Assembly (NCBI RefSeq): GCF_001423085.1
Contig: NZ_LMNU01000001.1
Span: 1,251,688 to 1,296,362 of the forward strand
Length of the DNA stretch: 44,675 nucleotides
From: Methylobacterium sp. Leaf125
Lineage (GTDB): Bacteria; Pseudomonadota; Alphaproteobacteria; Rhizobiales; Beijerinckiaceae
Reading direction: 5' to 3'
In this document: one piece after another, positions 16,587 to 26,513 of the stretch
Layout of the letters: the number at the start of each line of letters is the position of its first letter
How positions within the stretch are numbered: the first letter of the stretch is position 1
The notes under the pieces: generated by a model
Told to the model about the DNA's origin: nothing
What the model saw: the letters and a program-made list of their open reading frames with translations, nothing else
Database searches by the model: none
Made by a program: the position numbers and the translations under genes

Positions 16587-18458
16587 ATGTTTCTCGATTG
16601 GCTCGAGCGCCGGATCGACACCTTCGCGCCGTTCGACGACGGTCGCATGCCGCCGAAATCCGTGCTCGGCTTCGCGAGCTTCTACCTCCGGCCGATCCGC
16701 GGCGCCCTGGCGATCCTGTTCGTGGTGGCGGTGCTGGCGGGGTCGGTGGAGGCCTCGCTCTACCTGCTCATGGGCTGGTTCATCGACCTCCTGAACAAGG
16801 CCGACCGCGCCACCCTGTGGCAGGAGCACGGCACGGGCCTGATGCTGGCGGCCGGCCTCCTGCTGGTGGTGCGCCCCATCACGATCTGGCTGCACGAGAT
16901 CCTGTCGAACCAGCTCATCGTGCCGCAGGCCACGAACCAGATCCGCTGGCGCACGCACCTCTACACCCTCGGGCACTCGCTCTCGTACTTCCAGGCGGAC
17001 TTCGCCGGGCGCCTCGCCAACCGGGTGGTGCAGGTCGGGCCGGCGGTGCGCGAGCTCGCCGTCGTGTTCATCGACACCCTGCTCTACGTCGCGATCTACG
17101 CCGTGACGGCGGTGGGCCTGTTCGGCTCGATCTCCCTCTGGCTCGCCCTGCCCGTGGTGGTCTGGATCGCAGCCTACGCCGCCCTGACGCGCTGGTTCGT
17201 GCCCCGGGCGCGGTCCCGCTCGCTGGTGACGGCCGACACCCGCTCGGCCCTGATCGGGCGCATCGTCGACAGCTACACCAACATCCTGACCGTCAAGCTC
17301 TTCGCCCGCGACCGCGAGGAGCGGGCGGCGGTGCGCGATGCCGTCGACGTGCACACCAAGGCCTACCTGCACCAGTTCCGGCTGGTGAGCAGCACCACGA
17401 CCCTGCTCGGCCTCCTCAACAGCCTGCTGATCCTCTCCACCGCCAGCGTCTGCGTGCTCCTGTGGCAGCGCGGGGGCATGACCACGGGCGAGGCCTCGGC
17501 CGGGCTCGCCCTGGTCCTGCGCCTGATGGCGATGTCGGGCTGGGTGATGCAGACCGTGCGGGGCATCTTCGAGAATGTCGGCGTCATCCAGGAGAGCATG
17601 CAGACGATCGCGCGTCCGCACGCCATCACCGACCGGCCCGAGGCCGGGACCCTGGCGGTCACGGGCGGCGACATCCGCTTCGAGAACGTCAGCTTCCACT
17701 ACGGCCGCGACGACGCCGCGATCATCGAGGGCCTGAACCTGCACATCCGGCCGGGCGAGAAGGTCGGCCTCGTCGGCGTCAGCGGCGCCGGCAAGACCAC
17801 GATCACGTCCCTGCTGCTGCGCCTGCACGACCTCGAGGGCGGCCGCATCCGCGTAGACGGCCAGGACATCGCCGGGGTGACGCAGGGGTCGCTGCGCAGC
17901 GCCGTCGCCATGGTCACCCAGGACACCTCGCTGCTGCACCGCTCGATCCGCGACAACATCGCGTATGGCCGCCCCGACGCGACCCAGGCCGAGGTGGAGC
18001 GCGCCGCGCGCCTCGCCCAGGCCGACACGTTCATCCGGGACCTCATCGATCACAAGGGCCGCACCGGCTACGACGCCCAGGTGGGCGAGCGCGGCGTGAA
18101 GCTCTCCGGCGGCCAGCGGCAGCGCATCGCCATCGCGCGGGTCATCCTGAAGGACGCGCCGATCCTCATCCTCGACGAGGCGACCTCGGCCCTCGATTCC
18201 CAGGTGGAGGCGGCGATCCAGGAGAGCCTCGACACCCTGATGGAGGGCAAGACGGTGCTGGCCATCGCGCACCGGCTCTCCACCATCGCGGCCCTCGACC
18301 GCCTCATCGTCCTCGATGCCGGACGAGTCATCGAGGAGGGCACCCATGCCGAGCTGATCGCCGGCGGCGGGCTCTATGCCCGCCTGTGGGCGCGCCAGTC
18401 CGGCGGTTTCCTGGCCGACGGCCTCGCGGCACAGCCCTACGAGGCCGCGGCCGAGTAG
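16587..18458 (+). CDS. ABC transporter, fused membrane and ATPase domains (exporter type)
   Basis: The 623-residue half-transporter has an ABC exporter membrane domain (about residues 30-340, six hydrophobic helices) followed by an ATPase domain (about 365-605): Walker A at 393-401 (GVSGAGKTT), Q-loop region AMVTQDTSLLHRSI, signature LSGGQ at 506-510, Walker B ILILDEATSALDSQ and H-loop AIAHRLSTIA. It should work as a homodimer, or with another half-transporter, to export a lipid, drug or other amphiphile. An upstream in-frame extension (to 16443) overlaps trmL antisense and is unlikely, so ATG 16587 is preferred; no strong ribosome site is visible. Confidence 0.92.
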   Translation: MFLDWLERRIDTFAPFDDGRMPPKSVLGFASFYLRPIRGALAILFVVAVLAGSVEASLYLLMGWFIDLLNKADRATLWQEHGTGLMLAAGLLLVVRPITIWLHEILSNQLIVPQATNQIRWRTHLYTLGHSLSYFQADFAGRLANRVVQVGPAVRELAVVFIDTLLYVAIYAVTAVGLFGSISLWLALPVVVWIAAYAALTRWFVPRARSRSLVTADTRSALIGRIVDSYTNILTVKLFARDREERAAVRDAVDVHTKAYLHQFRLVSSTTTLLGLLNSLLILSTASVCVLLWQRGGMTTGEASAGLALVLRLMAMSGWVMQTVRGIFENVGVIQESMQTIARPHAITDRPEAGTLAVTGGDIRFENVSFHYGRDDAAIIEGLNLHIRPGEKVGLVGVSGAGKTTITSLLLRLHDLEGGRIRVDGQDIAGVTQGSLRSAVAMVTQDTSLLHRSIRDNIAYGRPDATQAEVERAARLAQADTFIRDLIDHKGRTGYDAQVGERGVKLSGGQRQRIAIARVILKDAPILILDEATSALDSQVEAAIQESLDTLMEGKTVLAIAHRLSTIAALDRLIVLDAGRVIEEGTHAELIAGGGLYARLWARQSGGFLADGLAAQPYEAAAE

Positions 18459-18789
18459 GGAGAGCCGCCGCAGGGCATCGACCTGCCGGGCGAAACTGTC
18501 CGGTTCCGGGATATCCGTGCTGCACCGCACACGCGCGGCGACGGGGCTGCCGGGGCTTTGGGCAGGGGGCTCCGCGAGGGCCGGGCTGCGCGCGTTGAAA
18601 GTCGAGCGTCAAGAGGGATTTAGCGCTGTTCTGCGCAGGGCTTAAGCAATCCCTGCCCGTTTCATGTCCATCCTGCATAGCAGACCGGCCGCATCAGCCC
18701 TCGTGCTGCGCTGCGGCGAAGCCTACATCAGGGCCATGGCGACGGGGCGATGTTCCTCGTGGCACGAACAGTTTCGGACCCTGACTCCC
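18459..18789. other. Intergenic region before the DUF1127-like gene
   Basis: Nothing convincing is encoded in 18459-18789 on either strand. A weak inverted repeat (CAGGG at 18636-18640, CCCTG at 18651-18655) followed by a T-rich patch might be a terminator or leader hairpin. In-frame upstream starts (18664, 18738) could extend the DUF1127-like gene into this stretch. Confidence 0.3.
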
Positions 18790-18999
18790 ATGGTACACTC
18801 GATCATCAACCACATCCGTTCCTCCTGGAAGGAGAACGCCTCGGCGCGCCAGATCGCGGATCTGACCGACCAGCAGTTCGCCGATATCGGTGGCGATCGC
18901 CTCGACAGCCGCCTGCTCGACAAGGCCCGCCGCCACCGGGCGCGCGAGACCGTGCAGTTCCACAAGTCGGTGGGTGTGTTCTCCTACCCGACCGCCTAA
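18790..18999 (+). CDS. DUF1127-like small basic protein
   Basis: From ATG 18790 the 69-residue product reads MVHSIINHIRSSWKENASARQIADLTDQQFADIGGDR, matching the short DUF1127 pattern in which a conserved L-x2-L-x-D-x2-L-x-DIG-x-x-R core follows an Arg/Ala-rich helix. Such proteins are very common in alphaproteobacteria; some bind RNA and affect phosphate or stress responses. In-frame starts at 18664 and 18738 would add up to 42 residues that look unlike the family, so they are disfavoured. It appears to be a stand-alone gene. Confidence 0.7.
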   Translation: MVHSIINHIRSSWKENASARQIADLTDQQFADIGGDRLDSRLLDKARRHRARETVQFHKSVGVFSYPTA

Positions 19000-19095
19000 G
19001 GTCATCGTCGCCCCCCGGCCGTCATCCCGGGGTCGGGGTGGCGGTGGATCGAGGGGCGTCGCTTGGGGCCAAGCAATCGGAATCCAGGCGGCCTG

Positions 19096-21189
19096 ATGAC
19101 CCGGACCCGCCGGGACCACAGACGGAACGTCACTGCGTTTCGTCTCCGGGCCGGCCTTGCGGCCTTCCTCTTCCTAACGGCGATGCAGGTCGCGGTTCGC
19201 GCCGCCGAGCCCGTCGTCATCACCGTCGATCCGAGCGGCGGCGCTTCCGCTTCGGGGGCTACCTCGGGGGCCACCCCGAAGCGCGCGGTCGGCAACGCCG
19301 TCGTCGCCACCCTGCCGGAAGCCCTGTCCCTGCGCCGCACCTGGCGCCGATCCGATCCGCGCCGGCCGATCGCGATTGCCCTCGCGCCGGGCCCGCACCG
19401 CCTCGCCGAGCCGGTCCGGTTCGGTCCCGAGGATAGCGGCACGGCCGCCGATCCCCTGGTGGTGCGCGGCAGCCCGGACGGCACCAGCCGCCTCGTCGGC
19501 TCCATCCCCCTGCAGCCCGCCCCGGGCGGCATTCCCGCCGACCTGCTCGCGCGCCTGCCCCCCGCCGCCCGCGCGCAGGTCCGCGCCTATCGGCTGCCGG
19601 TGTCGGCCGGTCTCGAACCCCGCATCCAGGAGCCGCGCACCCTCGCGCAACGCGACGCCCGGGTGAACCTCGCCGTCTTCGACGGGGCCGGGGCGCTCTG
19701 GCCCGCGCGCTGGCCGAATCAGGGCTGGGCGAAGGTGTCGGCCGTCTCCGGCGATGCCGCCGGCTTCACCGCGTCGGACGGGCGCGTGGCCGGCTGGCGC
19801 GGCGAGCCCGACCTGTGGGCCGAGGGCTACTGGCACTGGGACTGGCTGTTCGAGGCCTTTCCGGTGGTCGGCCTCGAGGGAGCGGCAAAGCGCCTGACCC
19901 TCGGGAGCCAGCCCTACGAGGGCATTGTGCCGGGTGCCCGCTACCGCATCGTCCATGCCCTCGCCGAACTCGACGCGCCCGGCGAGTGGTGGCGCGACGT
20001 CGGCTGGGGCGTCCTCCTGGTCTGGCCGCGCGATCCCGCCGCTGCGCCCGAGGTGGCGATCACCGACGGGCTGGTGGTGGTGGAGGGCGCGTCGCACCTG
20101 CGCCTCTCCGGCCTGACCCTCGAACAGGCGCGCGGCGACCTCGTGCGCGTCGCGGATGCCACCGACGTCGTCCTGTCCGGCGTGACCCTGCGCCGAACCC
20201 CCGGCCGAGCCCTGTCGATCGCGCGCGCGACCGCCAGCGGCCTCGAACGCAGCCGCGTGGCGGAGACCGGCATCGGCGCCCTCCACCTGTCGGGCGGGGA
20301 CCGGGCAGCCTTGAGTCCGGCCGGGCTGTTCGTGCGGGATTGCCGGATCCGCGACTACGCGCAGCTGGCCCGGACCCAGAGCCCGGCGATCACCCTCGAG
20401 GGCGTCGGCCAGGTCGTGGAGGGCAACTACATCCACGACACCGACGAGTACGCGATCCTGCTGCGCGGCAACGCCCACCGGGTCGCCTGGAACGAGATCG
20501 CCCGGGTCCTGTCCGGCTCGACGGATAGCGGCGCGATCTATTCCGGCCGTGACTGGACCGCCCGCGGCACGGTGATCGCGCACAATTACCTGCACGACAT
20601 CCGCGCCGCGCCGGGCTTCGAGATCAAGGGCGTCTACCTCGACGACATGGCGAGCGGCTTCACCGTGCGGGACAATCTGTTCGTGCGCGTCGATCAGCCC
20701 GTCTTCCTCGGCGGCGGCCGCGACAACCGCGTTGCCGACAACCTGTTCGTCGAGTCGAGCCCGGCCATTCACGTCGATGCCCGCGGCCGGACCTGGGCCA
20801 GGGACGCGATCACCGACCCGCAATCGGAACTGCGGGCGGCCTTCGCGGCGATGCCGGTCGGCTCCAAGCTCTGGCGCGCCCGCTATCCCGGCCTCGCCAC
20901 GATCCTGCAGGACGATCCCGCGGCGGCGCGCAACAGCCTGACCGGGAACGTCTTCCTCGGCAGCGACCCGTTCCGGTTCGGCGACGGCGCCCGGGCCGAC
21001 GAGCAGGTCCGGTCCGGCAATCGCGGTCCGGACGGCCTGCACCTGCCGGCCGACGCACCCGCGCAGGGCGTGGCGCGCTTCGGCACGGTGCGCGACGCGG
21101 CGGGTGCGGTGGTGTGGCGGGCGGATCTCGCGCGCCTGGACCGCGACGCGCAGCTCGCCCCATCCCCCGTGGCCGCGCCGGCAAAATAG
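19096..21189 (+). CDS. Secreted right-handed parallel beta-helix protein
   Basis: The 697-residue protein has a signal peptide (charged MTRTRRDHRRN, hydrophobic AGLAAFLFLTAMQVAVRA, cleavage near AA/EP). From about residue 330 it shows repeated short strands with Asn, Asp and small residues (LRLSGLTLEQARGDLVRVADATDVVLSGVTL; GNYIHDTDEYAILLRGNAHRVAWNEIA; NYLHDIRAAPGFEIKGVYLDDMASGFTVRDNLF), typical of parallel beta-helix (NosD/pectate-lyase-like, PbH1) proteins. It may act on or bind polysaccharide, which fits its place at the edge of the polysaccharide locus, but no lyase catalytic triad can be pointed to. AGGCGG lies just upstream of the chosen ATG. Confidence 0.8.
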   Translation: MTRTRRDHRRNVTAFRLRAGLAAFLFLTAMQVAVRAAEPVVITVDPSGGASASGATSGATPKRAVGNAVVATLPEALSLRRTWRRSDPRRPIAIALAPGPHRLAEPVRFGPEDSGTAADPLVVRGSPDGTSRLVGSIPLQPAPGGIPADLLARLPPAARAQVRAYRLPVSAGLEPRIQEPRTLAQRDARVNLAVFDGAGALWPARWPNQGWAKVSAVSGDAAGFTASDGRVAGWRGEPDLWAEGYWHWDWLFEAFPVVGLEGAAKRLTLGSQPYEGIVPGARYRIVHALAELDAPGEWWRDVGWGVLLVWPRDPAAAPEVAITDGLVVVEGASHLRLSGLTLEQARGDLVRVADATDVVLSGVTLRRTPGRALSIARATASGLERSRVAETGIGALHLSGGDRAALSPAGLFVRDCRIRDYAQLARTQSPAITLEGVGQVVEGNYIHDTDEYAILLRGNAHRVAWNEIARVLSGSTDSGAIYSGRDWTARGTVIAHNYLHDIRAAPGFEIKGVYLDDMASGFTVRDNLFVRVDQPVFLGGGRDNRVADNLFVESSPAIHVDARGRTWARDAITDPQSELRAAFAAMPVGSKLWRARYPGLATILQDDPAAARNSLTGNVFLGSDPFRFGDGARADEQVRSGNRGPDGLHLPADAPAQGVARFGTVRDAAGAVVWRADLARLDRDAQLAPSPVAAPAK

Positions 21190-21641
21190 CGCCCAAACCG
21201 CACGCGGCCCCCGGTTGTTCCCTGGCCCGGACGGGAATTTTTTCTCGTGAATTCGGCGCCGATCACGGCGCCGTTAGCGTATGTTGAAGCGCGCGGGCGA
21301 TGGGCTGGTATCCGACGAGGACGTAGCGAGAGACGAGCGCGACCGCGTTTTGGATGCTTGGACCCGTCACACCGACAAGTATCGCCAAGATGATCCCCCT
21401 GCCGCCTTGCTGCAGCAGCGGCGCGCAGCTTCGCTTCCAGTCCCACGAAATCTCCGCACGGGATCGACGGCGCGGGGCCTGCACGGCCGCGCTCGCCGCG
21501 GAGACATCGGTTGCGCGGGTCGATACGGTGGCGGCCGCTCCATGATCGCGGACCTGCTGCGCGCTGGGGCAGCGATCGCCGGCCTCCACCCCGACCACCC
21601 CAACGGCATCATCCTGCAACGCGAGTCAGTTCGGATCCGGC
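21190..21641. other. 452-nt intergenic region before the UDP-xylose synthase gene
   Basis: No gene is supported. An inverted repeat CGGCGCC (21254-21260) / GGCGCCG (21267-21273) with a 6-nt loop may terminate the beta-helix gene, though only weak T content follows. Open frames of 60-120 codons on both strands overlap each other and lack ribosome sites or recognisable families. The promoter of the downstream gene should lie here. Confidence 0.35.
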
Positions 21642-22607
<966 letters not shown>

Positions 22608-22624
22608 CGGGGGCGTACCGCGCC

Positions 22625-24736
22625 TCAGTCGAGCGCCTCGGCCTCGGTGAGCACGAGGCCGACGAAGGGGCGCGGGCCGATGGCCGCGAGCGCCCGGTCG
22701 AGGGTGGCGTAGCGGCTGCGGCCGTGGCGGACGGTGACGAGCACCGCCGTGACCCGGGGATCGGCCGCCAGGCGCTCGGCGATGGCGTCGGCGCCGATCA
22801 GGCCCACATGGATCACCACGAGGTCGTAGGCGTCCTGGGTGCCCAGGATGCTGTCGACGTAGCTGCGCAGATCGCTGCGCGCGGTCTGGCCGTCCTGCGG
22901 GATCAGGGCGAGGCCCGAACGGTGGCGCACCAGCACGTCGGAGAGGTCGGACCGGCCCGGAACCGGGGGCCCGCCGCGCCGGGGCGGCAGCCCGACCTCG
23001 CGGGTGACGGTGCCGTCGGCGGAGGCGTCGACCAGGAGGACGCGCTCGTTCTCCTGGGCGGCCGAGGCGGCGTAGTCGAGGGCGAGCATCGAGCGGCCGG
23101 CGACGTCGTCGGCGGAGGTGACCACGATGACGTGCGGGCGCTTGGCCGGCAGGTCGCGCCGCAGGCGGTTGCGCAGGCGGGTGATCGCGACCTCGTAGGG
23201 GCCGCTGCCCAGGCGGTCCGTCCCGTTGCGGACGCCCCGCGGCAGCGACGGCAGCAGTCCGAGCACGAGGCGCTGGGTCCGGGTCTCGAGGCGGGTGCGC
23301 GAGCGGATGCGTCCGCTGAACTGCTCGGCCGTCAGGCTGCCGCCGATTCCGAGCCCCAGGCCCGCCACGAGGGCGGCCGCGAGGACGAGGGCGGCGGGCG
23401 GCCCCTGGCGCCGGGTCGGCGGCAGGGCGGGCGAGATGATGCGCGAGGTGGAGGTGTCGAGCTGCTGCTGCTCCTGCAGTTCGCGCGTGCGCACCAGGAA
23501 GGCCTCGTAGACGCCGCGCCGCGCCTCGACCTGGCGCTCCAGCTCGCGCAGCTTCACGAAGCTGTCGCCGACCTTCAGGGCCTCGGCCTTGCGCTTCTCC
23601 AGGGCCTGCGAGAGCTCGGTGACGTTGGCGAGGCTGGCGCGGTACTCGTTGCGGATGGCGGCGGCGATGCGCTTCACCTCGGCATCGAGCTGGGTGCGGG
23701 CGCTGCGCACCTGCACGTCCGAGGCGTTCATGGCCGGGTGGCGCTCGCCGAGGCTGAGCGCGGCGTCGGCGCGCTGGCGCTCGGCCTGGGCGAGCTGGCC
23801 GCGCAGCTGCCCGATGGTCTGCGACTGCAGCACCTCCTGGATCGAATCGAGCTTGGCCGGGTCGCCGCCGGCGGCGCCCTCGATCTGGCGCAGCTTCGCC
23901 TGCTGCTCCGCGGCCTTGGCGCGGGCGGCGCCGAGCTGGTCGCTGAGCTGGCCGAGCTGCTGCTCGCTCACCAGCTGGGTGCGGGTGCCCACGAGGTTGT
24001 TCTTCGTGCGGAAGGCCTGGGCCGCGGTCTCGGCCTGCTGGACGCCGTCGCGCAATTCGCCGAGGCGGCTGTTGAGCCCCTCCCGCGCCCGGCGGATCGC
24101 CTCGGAGCGGTTGCCGATCTCGGTGGCGAGGTAGGTCTCGGCGATGCTCTGGGCGAGGCGGGCCGATTTCTCGCGGTCGTTGGACGAGACCGAGACGTCG
24201 ACCGCGAAGCTGCGCTCCAGGCGCCGGGCCGACATCCGGTCGCGCAGGGCCCGCAGGGCCGTCAGGGCGGGGTCGGCCTCGGGCTCCGCCGGGCGCCCGA
24301 GCATCTGTCCGATCCAGGCGCGGATCCGGTCGAGGGCGCCGGGCTCCACGAAGTCCGGATCGGTGGCGAGGTGCTGCGTGGCCACGACCTTGCGCAGGAC
24401 GTCGTCCGACTGCAGCACCCGCAGCTGGCTGTCCACCAGGAGCAGGGTGGATTCGTTGGCCTGGCCCTGGGGGTTGGCCTCGTCCTTCAGCACGGCGAGG
24501 CCGCGCGGGTCGATGAGGAGCTGGACCGTCGCGGCGTACTGGGCCGGCAGGGCGAGGAAGCCCGCCGCCAGGCCCAGGAGGACCAGGATCGGCAGGAGCA
24601 CGGTCAGCCAACGGCGGCGCAGGATGCGGCCGACCTCGCCCATGTCCAGGAACCAGGGCAGGGCCTCGCGCGACGTCTCGGTGCCGGCACCGAGGTGCTG
24701 CAGGATCGCTGGTGGGGCGCGTTCGATGACAGCCAT
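22625..24736 (-). CDS. Polysaccharide co-polymerase (Wzz/GumC type) with degenerate kinase-like C-terminus
   Basis: The 703-residue protein has an N-terminal cytoplasmic stretch, a first membrane helix (about 38-58), a long periplasmic helical coiled-coil region (about 60-435), a second membrane helix (about 445-468) and a C-terminal BY-kinase-like Rossmann domain (about 500-703). It should set polymer length and couple synthesis to export. The Walker A equivalent reads TSADDVAGRSML, where active tyrosine kinases have a P-x-(E/D)-GK(S/T) loop; the Walker B region reads YDLVVIHVG without the usual Asp; and no C-terminal Tyr cluster is present. Kinase activity is therefore unlikely. It is downstream of the polymerase gene. 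Confidence 0.88.
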   Translation of the reverse strand: MAVIERAPPAILQHLGAGTETSREALPWFLDMGEVGRILRRRWLTVLLPILVLLGLAAGFLALPAQYAATVQLLIDPRGLAVLKDEANPQGQANESTLLLVDSQLRVLQSDDVLRKVVATQHLATDPDFVEPGALDRIRAWIGQMLGRPAEPEADPALTALRALRDRMSARRLERSFAVDVSVSSNDREKSARLAQSIAETYLATEIGNRSEAIRRAREGLNSRLGELRDGVQQAETAAQAFRTKNNLVGTRTQLVSEQQLGQLSDQLGAARAKAAEQQAKLRQIEGAAGGDPAKLDSIQEVLQSQTIGQLRGQLAQAERQRADAALSLGERHPAMNASDVQVRSARTQLDAEVKRIAAAIRNEYRASLANVTELSQALEKRKAEALKVGDSFVKLRELERQVEARRGVYEAFLVRTRELQEQQQLDTSTSRIISPALPPTRRQGPPAALVLAAALVAGLGLGIGGSLTAEQFSGRIRSRTRLETRTQRLVLGLLPSLPRGVRNGTDRLGSGPYEVAITRLRNRLRRDLPAKRPHVIVVTSADDVAGRSMLALDYAASAAQENERVLLVDASADGTVTREVGLPPRRGGPPVPGRSDLSDVLVRHRSGLALIPQDGQTARSDLRSYVDSILGTQDAYDLVVIHVGLIGADAIAERLAADPRVTAVLVTVRHGRSRYATLDRALAAIGPRPFVGLVLTEAEALD

Positions 24737-24891
24737 GGACGCTTTCCGTTACGCAATCGGCGAGGGCTGGGGCTCGGGGCCGCAGGCGTCCCGTCCTGGG
24801 ACACCCGGGTCCGCCGAGTCCCGGCCCGGTCGGTCGATCCGGCCGATTTCGGCACGTGGTGCGCCGAAAGCCGCCGGGTGGGGGGCGCGTT

Positions 24892-26289
24892 TCATGAAAT
24901 GCGCCACGTGCTCGGGATCCCGGCCTCGGGGGAGGGCGCGCGGGCACGCGGCGCGGGCGCCGGCGCGCGGGGATAGGCCGGCACGCGCCCGTCCGGCGGC
25001 AGCTGGACGCGGATGAAGGCGAGCAGGCCGGCGAGCGCCAGGACGTTGACGTTCCAGTCCTGGAAGATCCCCGGCGTCGTCATGCCGTTGAGCACCAGCA
25101 TCAGCACGCAGGCGGCGACGAAGCGGCGCCCGCTGAGGTCGAGCTTCATGCCCCACGACAGGGTCGTGAGCAGGACCACCAGGGCGAAGCCGAGGCCGAT
25201 CAGGCCGGTGCCGGCCCAGGCGCTGAGGAACATGTTGTGCGAGCTGGTGATGAAGACGTCGTCCCGCCCGAGGGTCTCGGCCAGGGTGGTGGTCGGGATC
25301 AGGAGCTGGATGAAGCGATCGCCGGCCGAGAAGCCCGATCCGGCCAGCCGGTCCTGCGTCGCCGCGATGAAGGTCGGCCAGAAGGTCGAGCGTCCGGTGC
25401 CGTTGGCGAGCTCGATGGCGGGCTTCTGCAGGAGGGTGGCCAGGAGGTCGAGGAGCGCCGGGAAGGCCGCGAGGTCGAGCATCAGCAGGACGAAGCCCGC
25501 GATGGCCAGGAGGGCGCCCGCGATGCCGAGGCGGCGCAGGACGGCACGGCGCGAGGACATCAGCAGGGCCGGGCCCACCGCGACGAGGGCGCCGGTGCTG
25601 GCGGCCGAGCCGGCGATCACGAAGCCCGCCAGCGCGAGGGCGAGGTAGGTCCGCCGGCGCCGCTCGGGCGGCCGGAAGATCACCAGGAAGCCCAGCATCG
25701 CGCAGACGTAGGGCATCATGTTGTTCTTGGCGGCCGAGAACACGATGCCGTGCGCCAGGCTGTCGACGATGATCGGCAGCACGGCGACGAGCCAGGCCAG
25801 GGTGATGATCGCCAGCAGGTCGGCGAAGCGCCGCTCGATGTCGCTCCGGTCGAAGATCACGATCGAGGCGTGATAGAAGATGAACAGTTCGGCACTGCGA
25901 TAGAGCGTGTAGGGCGGCACGATCGACCAGGCCGCGCTGAGGGTGTTCACGCCGATCATCAGGGTGAAGGGCAGGTAGGGCATCGCGAAGGGCAGCAGCG
26001 CCACGCGCCGGTCGAGGGCGATCTTGCCGAACAGGTAGAGGCCGGTCAGTCCGGTGAGCACCAGGGTGATGATGTTGGAGGCGCTCAGCCCCTCTTCCAG
26101 CACCGCGTTTCCGTCTTCGCGCGGCACCGTGAAGACCAGGGGCATGAAGGCGAAGGTGCAGACGAGCACCATCGGAAGCACAAGCCGGGCATCGAGCGGG
26201 CGAACCGCGACCGCGAGCCTGCGCCGGACCACGGGATAGAGCATCGTGAACCAGGCGGGGATCGCCAAAACGAGGAACAGGTTCAGCAC
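24892..26289 (-). CDS. O-antigen ligase/polymerase family (Wzy-like) membrane protein
   Basis: The 465-residue product has about eleven membrane helices and, in the C-terminal half, a large periplasmic loop with NGTGRSTFWPTFI followed by SSHNMFLSAWAGTGLIG, the pattern of Wzy_C/O-antigen ligase proteins. It would join undecaprenyl-linked repeat units into polymer in the periplasm, or transfer a glycan. The GTG start at 26289 is chosen because GGGAGG lies 7 nt upstream. The C-terminal tail (about 435-465) is Pro/Ala/Arg-rich and cytoplasmic. The 224-nt leader upstream contains overlapping inverted repeats (26341-26363). Confidence 0.85.
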   Translation of the reverse strand: MLNLFLVLAIPAWFTMLYPVVRRRLAVAVRPLDARLVLPMVLVCTFAFMPLVFTVPREDGNAVLEEGLSASNIITLVLTGLTGLYLFGKIALDRRVALLPFAMPYLPFTLMIGVNTLSAAWSIVPPYTLYRSAELFIFYHASIVIFDRSDIERRFADLLAIITLAWLVAVLPIIVDSLAHGIVFSAAKNNMMPYVCAMLGFLVIFRPPERRRRTYLALALAGFVIAGSAASTGALVAVGPALLMSSRRAVLRRLGIAGALLAIAGFVLLMLDLAAFPALLDLLATLLQKPAIELANGTGRSTFWPTFIAATQDRLAGSGFSAGDRFIQLLIPTTTLAETLGRDDVFITSSHNMFLSAWAGTGLIGLGFALVVLLTTLSWGMKLDLSGRRFVAACVLMLVLNGMTTPGIFQDWNVNVLALAGLLAFIRVQLPPDGRVPAYPRAPAPAPRARAPSPEAGIPSTWRIS

Positions 26290-26340
26290 GCGTGTTCCTC
26301 CCTGGTGGCCTGCGGGTCCGACGATGACGACACTTCCGCT

Positions 26341-26363
26341 GTGAAGCGTTTCACCGGTGTGAA
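26341..26363. promoter_or_regulatory. Three alternating 5-bp half-sites, candidate operator upstream of the wzy-like gene
   Basis: GTGAA (26341-26345), TTCAC (26350-26354) and GTGAA (26359-26363) alternate in orientation at a strict 9-bp spacing, creating two overlapping palindromes with 4-nt spacers. It lies 52 nt upstream of the GTG start of the polymerase gene, where a repressor or activator could act. Confidence 0.45.
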
Positions 26364-26513
26364 TTGCTCCCGAAACGCGGCCGGACTTCGACAATATCGT
26401 AAATGCCCGCCGAACGGTCTCGACGACTCTCGGTCCCGGAAGACGGGGGCACGCAAAAGCTTGTGAAGGCGAGGTTTGCGGGTGTGTCTCGCGAGCGGAT
26501 CTGGCCCGCGCCC

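Noticed and set aside
16179..18530. 783-codon minus-strand frame opposite the ABC exporter
   Set aside because: The opposite strand encodes a complete ABC transporter with all ATPase motifs; the antisense product is low complexity and His/Asp/Arg-rich without a domain.
22625..24736. Calling the co-polymerase an active tyrosine kinase
   Set aside because: The P-loop Lys, Walker B Asp and C-terminal Tyr cluster are missing, so only the co-polymerase role is supported.
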